DNA from: Aliamphritea ceti
GTDB taxonomy: Bacteria > Pseudomonadota > Gammaproteobacteria > Pseudomonadales > Balneatricaceae
Length of the DNA: 64,000 nucleotides
Assembly: GCF_024347215.1 (NCBI RefSeq)
Contig: NZ_AP025282.1
Span: 1,178,001 to 1,242,000 of the forward strand
Reading direction: 5' to 3'
The stretch's first letter is position 1, and each line of letters begins with the position of its first letter. This document shows, one piece after another, positions 48,612 through 57,040 of this stretch. The notes under the pieces were generated by a model that saw only the letters and a program-made list of their open reading frames with translations, searched no databases and was not told where the DNA came from. The position numbers were made by a program, and so were the translations under genes.

Positions 48612-48770
48612 ATAACGCCAAAAGCGTTTGGTTGTGTGATTACACAACACGGATCAAGTGATTGATGAAGATACATTGCTGCAAAGCATGTTGGATTAGA
48701 GTTTGTACATCATCTTAAGACTCGGATTAGCCTGAAGAAGGCATACAGGATTTTTATTGTTACAGTTTTT

Positions 48771-48890
48771 TGCTTGGCGACCATAGCGAGATGGAACCAC
48801 CCGATCCCTTACCGAACTCGGAAGTGAAACGTCTTAGCGCCGATGGTAGTGTGGGGATTCCCCATGTGAGAGTAGGTCATCGCCAAGCAC
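48771..48890 (+). rRNA. rrf: 5S ribosomal RNA
   Basis: TGCTTGGCGACC at the 5' end pairs with CGCCAAGCA at the 3' end. The conserved CCGAACTCGGAAGTGAAAC loop region is present. Length is about 120 nt. Confidence 0.96.
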
Positions 48891-48899
48891 CTATTTAAG

Positions 48900-48931
48900 A
48901 AACCCTGCTACGTTGTAGCAGGGTTTTTTTT
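48900..48931 (+). terminator. rRNA operon terminator
   Basis: Perfect eleven-base stem AACCCTGCTAC / GTAGCAGGGTT with a GTT loop, followed by eight T. Confidence 0.88.
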
Positions 48932-49118
48932 CGTCTGCAGAAAAGCCAGGTCTTTGGCTGCTCAAGCTCATCTGTTTAAGAAGTCTTGCTTGGTTTTACC
49001 GTAGGCCCATTATTGCCTGCTGTAATTGAGTACTGATTATTTACCTAGGTTAGTCATTGTAATCAAACGTATGTTATAAATGTGTCACAGCGTGAATCCT
49101 TTGATGTAAGGGGGTTGA

Positions 49119-51497
49119 GTGGATACGGTTGTAGTGAGCAACTCAGCTACTTTGGATAAGACGTTAAGATCGGTAACAGGCGTACTGATTTTCAATTTAA
49201 GTGGTCAGATTAGCTATGCTAATCAGCAGGCTGCGGCGTTTTTAGATCTAAAGCAGGCAGATGTAAGTGACTGCGGTATTGAAGATTTTTTCCGGACAGA
49301 GTCAGGCCATGTGCCCCTTAGTAAGCTGATCGTTGCTGATTTTTGGCAAGGTTCACTGCTTGTTGAGGATGTCTGTATATCTGCTGAAGTAAGTCGTATT
49401 GGCAGAACCACTGAATGGCTACTCGAATTCTCTTTTCATGAATATGTTCTTCCTGTTGCTGATGATGATCTGCATGCGCGGCTACGCCATGCGGTAGACA
49501 GTGGGATGGAAGGACTATCGTTACACAACGCAGAAGGCCTGTTTGTTTATGTTAATCCCGCTGAAGCTGAGTTATATGGGTATTCAGTTGGAGAGCTACT
49601 TGGCGAGCACTGGAGTAAGTTATATAGCGCTGTGCAGATTCAGCAGATTAACGAAACGTATTTTCCACTGGTGCTTGCTGAAGGAAAGTGGCGAGGTGAG
49701 CTTGAAGGTCAACGCAAAGATGGCAGTAGATTTGATGTAGAGGTTTCACTAACCCTGATCAGGGATGATGCAGGTGAACCTGTGGGGCTTATCTGTACTT
49801 GCCGGGATATATCAGAACGTAAACTCATTGAACATCAGTTACGGCAGGCAGCAGCAGTTTTTGCCAGCGCTGGTCAGGGCATAGTTATAACAGATATTGA
49901 TTTCCGTATCATTGCAGTCAACCCGGCTACGCTTGGTACTTCCGGTTACACTGAGCCGCAATTACTTGGTCAGCCTATTTATTTTCTCTCCAAAAAAGAT
50001 CGGCGAAATATTCGTCTTGCTAAGCTATTTTCATTGGCCGCTGAGGGGAAGTGCTGGCAGGGGGAGGTATGGGCAAAGCGTGCAAACGGAGATATATACC
50101 CGATTTGGATGACGATGTCCGCGGTCTATGCGGAAGATAATCAGCTTACGAGTCTGGTGTTTGTTTTTTCAGATATTTCCAGTACCAAAGACGCTCAGGC
50201 TAAGCTTGATAAGTTGGCTCATTATGATCATTTAACGGGCCTGCCAAATCGGCTGCTACTTAATGAGCGTTTAGATAATGCTATTTACAGGGCTAAACGT
50301 CGTAAACAGAAAATTGCGCTTTTGTTCCTTGATCTCGATTATTTTAAAAATATCAACGATAGCCTGGGCCATGCTGTAGGTGATGAACTTTTAAAAGAAG
50401 TTGCCAAGCGCATTCGGCAATCTTGTCATCCGGATGATCTGGTTGCACGTCTCAGCGGTGATGAGTTTACTGTCGTTTGCCAGAACATTCCTGGCGTAGA
50501 ACAGGCGGAGCATCTTGCATCCAGGCTTATCGATTGTATTGCTGAGCCTATGGACATTGAAGGCTATGATTATTATCAGAATGTCAGTATTGGTATAAGT
50601 ATGTATCCCCGTGACGGAGGCTGTATTTCAGAGCTAATGAAAAGCGCCGATATAGCTATGTACAAAGCTAAGGCAGAAGGTCGTCAGAGTTATCCGGTAT
50701 ATAGCCATGATATGGCCAAGCAGGCGAATGAGATTCTAGTTGTTGAACGCGAGTTGCGTGAGGCTCTGCTCGAAGAGCAATTTGTTCTGCATTATCAGCC
50801 GGTTCTGTGTGCGGAGGGTAATCTAAAAGGGCTTGAGGCATTGGTACGCTGGCAGCATCCGAAAAGAGGCCTTATTTTCCCTGATCATTTCATTCATATT
50901 GCTGAAAGTTCACGCATTATTATTAATCTTGGTGAATGGGTGCTTCGAGAGGCCTGCTTACAAGCCAGACGCTGGATCGATGCTGGTTTTAAGTTTGAAT
51001 ATGTCGCGGTGAATGTTTCTGGCAGCCAGCTTGAATGGGATTTTTATCAGTTGGTTGAGAAGGTGCTTATTGAAACAGGTTTACCTGGCAATTTTCTCGA
51101 GTTAGAAATTACTGAGACCTATCTGATGACTGATTTACAAAGCCCAGAGCTGGTGCTGCAGTCATTGCGGAGTTTAGGTGTGCATCTGGCAATTGATGAT
51201 TTTGGCGTAGGATATTCTTCGCTGGCAAGGCTAAAGCAGCTACCTATAAACCGTTTAAAAATTGATCGTTCGTTTATTCGCGATATTGTTGAAGATAGCA
51301 GTGACCTGTCTATCGTGAATGCAATTATTGCAATGAGTGATACCTTAGGATTAAACATTACTGCTGAAGGTGTTGAAACCGAAGCCCATTATGAACTGCT
51401 AAAGCAACATTCTAAGGTCTGTTCTCAGGGTTACTATTTTTCCAGACCTGTTGATGTTAAATCAATAGAAAGCTGGTATAGGAAAAAGTATCTGTAA
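49119..51497 (+). CDS. PAS-GGDEF-EAL cyclic-di-GMP protein
   Basis: A 792-residue cytosolic sensor for c-di-GMP metabolism. A degenerate PAS-like region (about 10-110) precedes two PAS domains (about 120-232 and 245-355). The GGDEF domain (about 365-525) has active-site SGDEF at 446-450, a change still seen in active cyclases. The inhibitory RxxD site is absent (HPDD instead). The EAL domain (about 545-785) has intact EAL at 573-575 and DDFGVGYSSL, so phosphodiesterase activity is likely. Net direction is uncertain. It starts with GTG after a GGGGG-rich ribosome site. It stands alone, convergent with the next gene across 7 bp. Confidence 0.93.
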   Translation: MDTVVVSNSATLDKTLRSVTGVLIFNLSGQISYANQQAAAFLDLKQADVSDCGIEDFFRTESGHVPLSKLIVADFWQGSLLVEDVCISAEVSRIGRTTEWLLEFSFHEYVLPVADDDLHARLRHAVDSGMEGLSLHNAEGLFVYVNPAEAELYGYSVGELLGEHWSKLYSAVQIQQINETYFPLVLAEGKWRGELEGQRKDGSRFDVEVSLTLIRDDAGEPVGLICTCRDISERKLIEHQLRQAAAVFASAGQGIVITDIDFRIIAVNPATLGTSGYTEPQLLGQPIYFLSKKDRRNIRLAKLFSLAAEGKCWQGEVWAKRANGDIYPIWMTMSAVYAEDNQLTSLVFVFSDISSTKDAQAKLDKLAHYDHLTGLPNRLLLNERLDNAIYRAKRRKQKIALLFLDLDYFKNINDSLGHAVGDELLKEVAKRIRQSCHPDDLVARLSGDEFTVVCQNIPGVEQAEHLASRLIDCIAEPMDIEGYDYYQNVSIGISMYPRDGGCISELMKSADIAMYKAKAEGRQSYPVYSHDMAKQANEILVVERELREALLEEQFVLHYQPVLCAEGNLKGLEALVRWQHPKRGLIFPDHFIHIAESSRIIINLGEWVLREACLQARRWIDAGFKFEYVAVNVSGSQLEWDFYQLVEKVLIETGLPGNFLELEITETYLMTDLQSPELVLQSLRSLGVHLAIDDFGVGYSSLARLKQLPINRLKIDRSFIRDIVEDSSDLSIVNAIIAMSDTLGLNITAEGVETEAHYELLKQHSKVCSQGYYFSRPVDVKSIESWYRKKYL

Positions 51498-51504
51498 AAG
51501 TGAA

Positions 51505-52005
51505 TCAGTTCGTTCTCCAGCGGAGCCCAAGAGAGCTGCTGTAGCCCATACTTTTTTCAGCAATATTCCCCTTCGTATCTATAAGGTAATAGGTCGGAAA
51601 AGCAGAAATTTTATAGCTCTGACCAACTAGTTTGTTGCCAAGTAAAACCGGCACTTCAACTTCCTGATCACCAACAAAATCTGTAATTTCATTTATGCTT
51701 TGGTAATCAAGGGCAACGGCTACGGTCTTCACATCATCAGCTACCGCAGAAAGATTGCTAATGCTCAGCTTACAAATACTGCACCATGGCGCAAAAAAAT
51801 ATACCAGAGTCTGCTTTCCGGGTGTGAACAGAGGTTGAGTGTTTGTTGATTCGAGAATTGGCAAGTCAAAGTTAACTGCGGGGCGATCATTTGCCAGTAA
51901 GTTACGTTCCTGCCAAGCGGTTATGCCCAAGAAAACGACCGCAACTATGAAGGCATCCTTCCAATATTTATAAAGTAATTTCTTGAAGTTAAATAATGCA
52001 GGCAT
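51505..52005 (-). CDS. TlpA/ResA-like membrane-anchored thioredoxin
   Basis: A 166-residue periplasm-facing thiol-disulfide protein. One N-terminal membrane helix (about 18-33, DAFIVAVVFLGITAW) anchors it. The thioredoxin fold has active site WCSIC in YFFAPWCSICKLSISNL and a cis-proline region SAFPTYYLID. CSIC differs from the common CGPC or CxPC pairs. Such proteins reduce cytochrome c apoprotein or other envelope thiols. No ccm or other partner gene is adjacent, so the target is unknown. It may have its own promoter in the 120-bp gap shared with the isochorismatase gene. Confidence 0.85.
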   Translation of the reverse strand: MPALFNFKKLLYKYWKDAFIVAVVFLGITAWQERNLLANDRPAVNFDLPILESTNTQPLFTPGKQTLVYFFAPWCSICKLSISNLSAVADDVKTVAVALDYQSINEITDFVGDQEVEVPVLLGNKLVGQSYKISAFPTYYLIDTKGNIAEKSMGYSSSLGLRWRTN

Positions 52006-52125
52006 AACCGTATTTGAATTCTCGTCTATGAGTGAATTAAGACAACGATACTGACGTATATATTCATAACAGGATAAAATAATTAGAAGAAAAATATTTA
52101 TCTTGGTATTAGGTGGGAGTTAGCT

Positions 52126-52659
52126 ATGAGTCAGGCAGTGGTTGTCATCGATGTTCAACGGGCGTTTTTTGAACCTGAGCCTCTACCAGCAAAAGCTGAC
52201 CAGACAATTGAAAATATTAATCGGCTCACTGTTGCTGCCAGAGCTGCTTCAGTACCGGTGGTTTTTATCTATCATGAGCGCCCTCAGAGTGGTTTGTATT
52301 TTAACTCTGATGAGTGGCAATTACAGCGTGATCTTATCACTTCTGAAGATGATCAAAAGGTGAGAAAAACAACACCTGACTCATTTCTCGAAACAGATTT
52401 GCAGGCTCTGTTAACTGAAATGCAGGTAGACGAGTTGATTATCTGTGGCTTTGCCAGTGAGTTTTGTGTCGATACAACTACCCGACGGGCAGCAGGATTA
52501 GGCTATAAGGTTAAGCTGGTCACTGATGCGCATACTACCCATGATAAGGCGCATGCTTCCGGTCAGCAGATTAGTTTGCATCATTCAAATACTCTAACTT
52601 CAATCGCCAGTTTTCCGCAGAAAGTTATTGCTGTAACCAGTGAGACAATTAGTTTTTGA
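52126..52659 (+). CDS. Isochorismatase-family cysteine hydrolase
   Basis: A 177-residue cytosolic hydrolase of the isochorismatase/nicotinamidase superfamily. The catalytic triad is visible: Asp9 (VVIDVQRAF), Lys81 (VRKTTPDSF) and Cys114 (CGFASEFCVDTTTRRA). Metal-binding residues typical of nicotinamidases (DxHxxxH) are not seen, so it is probably not PncA. The substrate is unknown; relatives act on amides and ureido compounds. Its 3' end overlaps the convergent glycosyltransferase gene by 11 bp. Confidence 0.88.
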   Translation: MSQAVVVIDVQRAFFEPEPLPAKADQTIENINRLTVAARAASVPVVFIYHERPQSGLYFNSDEWQLQRDLITSEDDQKVRKTTPDSFLETDLQALLTEMQVDELIICGFASEFCVDTTTRRAAGLGYKVKLVTDAHTTHDKAHASGQQISLHHSNTLTSIASFPQKVIAVTSETISF

Positions 52660-53782
52660 GTGTTTGATCAGCGAGTTCCGTAAATATCTGACGGTAGTTT
52701 TCTCGCTGGTTTTTCCAACTGAGATGAGATGAGTCTGGTTGAGCAGGGGCTGTGAGTGGTGATGAATATTCCGTGAGTTTTTCGCAGGCGCCTTTAGCTT
52801 CCTGATTAATATCATCGGAGCAGGAGTAAAGATAGGTTTCATCAAACAATACCGGATACACTTCCCGAGCCGGTAATAATGGCAGGCAGCCACAGGTTAC
52901 TGCTTCTGATACCGAGAGTCCCTGAAATTCATGAATGGCTGTAGATAGAAATATATCAGCGCCGCGCAGCCATTGCAGATATTCATCACGACTCTCTGCG
53001 TATCCAAACTGAACCAGGCGGTGTTTAAACTGTTCTGTTATAAGATTGAATTCGTTGGGAGAGTGGCGAAATTTTTGTCCCAGCAGACAAAGCCGATAGT
53101 CTATATCTTGCGTTTCAAATTGCTGAAGAATAGCCAGTAAATGGCCGGGCCCTTTGTCGTATTCCCAGCGTGCCGCCCAGACAATTCGAAGCGCTCTCTG
53201 ATCATCATCCTGCCAGTCAGTATGTTTTAGTTGTGACTGTTCTGGCGAAGTAAATAGTCTGTTCTCTAATGGAACGGGTAGCACTTCAGAGCGATTTTTT
53301 AGTCTGGTTACTAATTCAGCAGGGACCTGATCAGGGAGTTTTTTCAGTAAGGCAGAAGCGCCATGCAGAAATGTATCGCGGTTATATGCTGTATTGAACA
53401 GAATTCGGTCTGCGCTCGCGGCTGTATAAATATTGAGTATCTGTGGCTCTACAGTTTTATGCGCTTTTTCTGTTGCCGGGTAGGCGAATTGATTTTCGTG
53501 GAAGTATACCATTGTAGGTGTGTTAGCCAGATTCGGTACCATACCTTTGAGTGCTGAAAGGTCTGTCATAGATGTTGCGATCAGTAAATCATAAGGTTGT
53601 TCGAGGGTTGATCTTTCCGGACCAAATGCCCAGCTCAGGCTGTTGCCACGGATTCGCCAGGAAAAGTAACGGGCGGGAAGTGTTAGTAAAGTCCAGTCAT
53701 GCTCAGGAAATTGCTCAATCAGGTTCTGGTGCCAGTAACGATGGCTATCGGCATCATAGGCAGAAAGCAGCAGGATCTTCAC
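52649..53782 (-). CDS. DUF3524 glycosyltransferase, queuosine-tRNA mannosyltransferase-like (QTMAN/GTDC1)
   Basis: A 377-residue GT-B glycosyltransferase of the GT4 type. The N-terminal half has the DUF3524 pattern: ILLLSAYDADSHRYWHQNLI, LTLPARYFSWRIRGNSLSWA, and the stretch VYFHENQFAYP. The C-terminal half has the nucleotide-sugar site VWAARWEYDKGPG and EFQGLSVSEAVTCGC, with the usual E-x7-E-like pair. The human member of this family, GTDC1/QTMAN, puts mannose on queuosine of tRNA-Asp. What bacterial members modify is unclear. queG, the last gene of queuosine synthesis, is also in this window. A tRNA substrate is inference. Confidence 0.8.
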   Translation of the reverse strand: MKILLLSAYDADSHRYWHQNLIEQFPEHDWTLLTLPARYFSWRIRGNSLSWAFGPERSTLEQPYDLLIATSMTDLSALKGMVPNLANTPTMVYFHENQFAYPATEKAHKTVEPQILNIYTAASADRILFNTAYNRDTFLHGASALLKKLPDQVPAELVTRLKNRSEVLPVPLENRLFTSPEQSQLKHTDWQDDDQRALRIVWAARWEYDKGPGHLLAILQQFETQDIDYRLCLLGQKFRHSPNEFNLITEQFKHRLVQFGYAESRDEYLQWLRGADIFLSTAIHEFQGLSVSEAVTCGCLPLLPAREVYPVLFDETYLYSCSDDINQEAKGACEKLTEYSSPLTAPAQPDSSHLSWKNQRENYRQIFTELADQTLKN

Positions 53783-53827
53783 AGTTAACGCAGCTCGTTA
53801 ATTTATTCGGGGATGGGAGTATAGCGG

Positions 53828-54964
53828 TTACGACTCATGGAGTAACTGCCTGTAAATATCAGCAAAGAGCTGTTGGCCAGTAGCAATCAGTTCATCAGGG
53901 AAGTCGTAATCAGGATTGTGTATTTGCGGTGTCATTTCACCTGCTCCCAATGCGAACATAGCGCCATTTGTGGTTGCGCTGATTGCGCCAAAATCTTCGG
54001 ACCAGCGAAAAGGCTCGTTTAACCGCTCTACGGGTTGCCCGCATCTGAAAGCCGCATTTTCAATGCGTTTAGTGCATTCAGCATCATTGTGACTTGCAGC
54101 AAAAATATCTGCCCACTGAAACTCAACGCTTAGCTGGTGCTGCTGAGCCACAGTGTTGCATTGTCTGGTGACGGATTCTATAAGATCTCTCATCGCGGAG
54201 TCAGACTCACTGCGGAGTGTTGCCAGTAATTCTGCCTGGCCGGGAGAGGTTCCAAATGCCGGCTCACCTAATTTACAGTGGATAAGTGTCAGCATTACCA
54301 GCTCTTCCTGACTGAGCTTGTCGGCAATGCTTGGCAGGGTCTGTATCAGTTCGGCTACTGCGTTGGCGGGGCTAATGCCTGTTTCAGGATAAGCAGCATG
54401 TGCCGTTTTACCGGTAAGTTTGATTGTCAGCCCGCGGGAGGCACAGTTAAAGCTGCCTTCGCGAATCATAACCAGGCCCATAGGGTGGCTGGGAAGGTTA
54501 TGCAACGCGAAGCAATAGTCCGGATTGAGCTGTTTGAATATTGGGTCAGCTACAACCGCTCTGGCACCTTCGCCGGTTTCTTCGGCGGGTTGGAATAACA
54601 CTATGGCGTTTCCGAAGTCAGGGAGGTTAGTCGTTATATATGCGGCCAGTGCCAGTAAGATTGTCATGTGGCCGTCATGGCCACATTTATGCGAGATACC
54701 GCTATGCACTGAACGGTGAGCAAAACAGTTAAGTTCTTCAATGGGTAATGCATCAAGCTCTGCACGAAACAGGACTGTTGGTCCCGGTTTTTGACTGTCG
54801 AAACAAGCTGCAATTCCATGTCCGCCTATTCTGGTATAGAGCCTATCTGGCTGGAGTGACTCTAGTTGTAACCTGATGAACTCAGCCGTTGACTGTTCTT
54901 TGCCTGATAATTCCGGATATTGATGTAATTGATGGCGGATTTGTTGCCAATTATTAGTTTTCAT
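53828..54964 (-). CDS. M20-family amidohydrolase (N-acyl amino acid hydrolase type)
   Basis: A 379-residue zinc peptidase-like enzyme that removes acyl groups from amino acids or similar amides. It has the amidohydrolase opening IRHQLHQYPELSGKEQ, RAELDALP, the metal-site stretches KCGHDGHMTILLALA and FQPAEETGEGARA, and a dimerisation domain. The ATG at 54964 replaces an upstream TTG that only adds non-homologous residues. It follows the EamA exporter gene by 10 bp, so the two are co-transcribed. The pair resembles amino acid conjugate processing followed by export, but the substrate is not known. Confidence 0.88.
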   Translation of the reverse strand: MKTNNWQQIRHQLHQYPELSGKEQSTAEFIRLQLESLQPDRLYTRIGGHGIAACFDSQKPGPTVLFRAELDALPIEELNCFAHRSVHSGISHKCGHDGHMTILLALAAYITTNLPDFGNAIVLFQPAEETGEGARAVVADPIFKQLNPDYCFALHNLPSHPMGLVMIREGSFNCASRGLTIKLTGKTAHAAYPETGISPANAVAELIQTLPSIADKLSQEELVMLTLIHCKLGEPAFGTSPGQAELLATLRSESDSAMRDLIESVTRQCNTVAQQHQLSVEFQWADIFAASHNDAECTKRIENAAFRCGQPVERLNEPFRWSEDFGAISATTNGAMFALGAGEMTPQIHNPDYDFPDELIATGQQLFADIYRQLLHES

Positions 54965-54974
54965 AGTCTTGATG

Positions 54975-55889
54975 TCACTTAGATAAATTGAACATGCGGG
55001 CAAAGCTGAAAGCCGGCGGTTTCAATTTGCTGAAGATAATAATGTTGCCGCTGATAACCAGCAGTAAACCACCAATTGACATAGGCGACCAGATATAGCC
55101 TTCATATACAGATGAAATACTTAATGCTACGACTGGGAATAAAACAGTCGCATAGGCCGCTGAATCAGGGCCGATACGTCCAACTAACATGAGGTAGGCT
55201 GTAAAGCCGATAACTGTACCTGGGATTGCCAGGTATAACAGTGCTGCCAGATAAGTTACGTCATGGTTTATAGTGAACTCAACGTTACTGATCAGGCTAA
55301 TAATTAGAAGTATTCCAACGCCGTATAACATTCCCCAAGCATTGGTTGTTGGTGGTCTGAGGCCGCGCTGTTGATGACGGATGGAAAGCATGTTCCCCAG
55401 TGAAAAGCAGTAAGTGCCGGCTACAGCAAGTGCAATCCCTGGTAAAACTTGCCATAAATCCGTTTGTTGCTGAAGCTCAGGCCAGAACAGCATGCTGATA
55501 CCAAGTAAGCCAAGTATTGCGCCACAGATTACCCGGATGTTGGGCTTTTTGCTGAACCAGAGCCAGTTATTAAGTGCGTTAAGCACTGTTGCCAGGGAAA
55601 AAACGACAGAGATAAGTCCGCTGGAAACGTAACCCGTGGCAAGGTAAAAGCAATAAAAGTTTACGCAGAATAAGCAGCTGCCCTGAAGCAGGCAATACAG
55701 ATGGTCCTGGGTTGTGAGGGCTTGGCGTTTGTTAAATAGTTGCAATAAGCAAAACATGACAACGGCCGCTAATGAAAACCGATAGATTATTGATGCTTCG
55801 ATGGCAACGTCACCGAGTTGTAGCTTTATTGCTATCCAGGTGGTTCCCCAAATAACGACAGTGAGTAGATATAAAAATCCGGTGAGCAT
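54975..55889 (-). CDS. EamA-type (DMT) transporter
   Basis: A 304-residue inner-membrane protein with ten predicted helices arranged as two EamA repeats. The first repeat opens TVVIWGTTWIAIKLQLG, the standard start. The second repeat begins near LALAVAGTYCFSLGN. Such proteins export amino acids, metabolites or drugs. It is upstream of and co-transcribed with the M20 hydrolase, and divergent from an AraC regulator across 175 bp, which is a likely regulator of both. Confidence 0.88.
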   Translation of the reverse strand: MLTGFLYLLTVVIWGTTWIAIKLQLGDVAIEASIIYRFSLAAVVMFCLLQLFNKRQALTTQDHLYCLLQGSCLFCVNFYCFYLATGYVSSGLISVVFSLATVLNALNNWLWFSKKPNIRVICGAILGLLGISMLFWPELQQQTDLWQVLPGIALAVAGTYCFSLGNMLSIRHQQRGLRPPTTNAWGMLYGVGILLIISLISNVEFTINHDVTYLAALLYLAIPGTVIGFTAYLMLVGRIGPDSAAYATVLFPVVALSISSVYEGYIWSPMSIGGLLLVISGNIIIFSKLKPPAFSFARMFNLSK

Positions 55890-56064
55890 GATGGCAGTTC
55901 CGCGATGTATGTTTCAGGTAAGTTCATATTGTTACAGTCAGGTGAGTTGTCTGGCTGGTAGGTTATTGCGTAATGGGTCACAGAAGGTGCGATTTTTGGT
56001 AAATTCTTGCGGTTTTATTTATCAGGTAATGGTCTGTGTCTGATAGGTGGATTAGCATGTAGTG
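55890..56064. promoter_or_regulatory. Divergent promoter region of EamA-M20 and AraC genes
   Basis: This 175-bp gap must hold promoters in both directions. I see no convincing hexamer pair or operator repeat, and the region is only annotated by position. Confidence 0.35.
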
Positions 56065-56997
56065 ATGAGTCAGCAGTTATTACAACAGGGTTCGCTGAAA
56101 CAGCAGTCGTCTATGAGTCAGTGTAGTCATATGGAATATCTGGTTTTTAGCCAGTTAGATGCTTCTAAAGCAACGCTTGAACAAAGTGTTGATCTGGGGA
56201 GCGGTGTAGGTGCGGCTGTGTGGTCGAACGCTGAAGACTTTGTTGTCTATGAGGGGCCTGCTCATCATACTCTGAGTTGTTATCTTGATGGTGGCTACGA
56301 TATTAGCCGAAGCCTGGAAGGGCAGCGCATGACTGGAGGAGCGCCGGGTAAAGTGTGTGTCATGCCTCAGGGGCATGAGTCATCCTGGGATGTCAGTGGC
56401 TACCTGCGTTTCTTTCATTTGTATTTTGATCATAATAATCTTGCGGAACTGACTACGCGTATCTGGGATCGCGAACATCAGGTACAAATGCCCGATCTGA
56501 CATTTGAAGAAATAGCCTGGATTGATGCTTTATGTCGTAATGTGATTATGCCTTTGAACTGGGAGGCGCCGGCAGACCGTCTGACCTTGAGCAGTGCTGC
56601 CGATATGCTGATGACATATTTGTTGCAGCATTATGCCCGTCAGAATCACTTGCCGGATATATCTGGCGGTTTGGCGCCGCATATTAAGCGTCAGACTATT
56701 GAATATATGCATGCTCATCTTGAGCAAGGAGTGCGGTTGGAAGAGTTAGCTGAATTAGCGAATTTAAGCAGTTATCACTTTTCCCGGATGTTTAAACAGT
56801 CTTTGGGGGAGCCGCCACACCGTTATATGACAGAACTAAGATTGCAGAAGGCAGAGGATCTTGTCTTGAAAAGTCAGGTATCTTTAAAAGATGTTGCTTT
56901 GCAGTTGGGATTTAATGATCAGAGTCATTTTGGTAAAAAGTTTAAGCTACGTTTTGGTGTTAGCCCAGCGCAGGCACGCCGCTCTGTTCATTTATAA
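56065..56997 (+). CDS. AraC-family transcriptional regulator
   Basis: A 310-residue activator. The N-terminal two-thirds (about 1-205) is a cupin-like sensor region of unknown ligand. The C-terminal 100 residues carry two helix-turn-helix motifs (VRLEELAELANLSSYHFSRM; VSLKDVALQLGFNDQSHFGK) and the family ending KKFKLRFGVSPAQARR. The ATG at 56065 is taken as start; the N-terminus is unsure because no good ribosome site is visible and a later Met is possible. It probably controls the divergent exporter-hydrolase pair. Confidence 0.88.
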   Translation: MSQQLLQQGSLKQQSSMSQCSHMEYLVFSQLDASKATLEQSVDLGSGVGAAVWSNAEDFVVYEGPAHHTLSCYLDGGYDISRSLEGQRMTGGAPGKVCVMPQGHESSWDVSGYLRFFHLYFDHNNLAELTTRIWDREHQVQMPDLTFEEIAWIDALCRNVIMPLNWEAPADRLTLSSAADMLMTYLLQHYARQNHLPDISGGLAPHIKRQTIEYMHAHLEQGVRLEELAELANLSSYHFSRMFKQSLGEPPHRYMTELRLQKAEDLVLKSQVSLKDVALQLGFNDQSHFGKKFKLRFGVSPAQARRSVHL

Positions 56998-56999
56998 CT

Positions 57000-57031
57000 A
57001 CCCGGTTCCATTAAAGGTGCCGGGCGTTTTT
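57000..57031 (+). terminator. Probable terminator after the AraC gene
   Basis: CCCGGTTCC / GGTGCCGGG imperfect stem (one mismatch, one G-U) with an ATTAAA loop and a T5 run. It lies just after the stop codon. Confidence 0.5.
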
Positions 57032-57040
57032 GGCCGTCTT

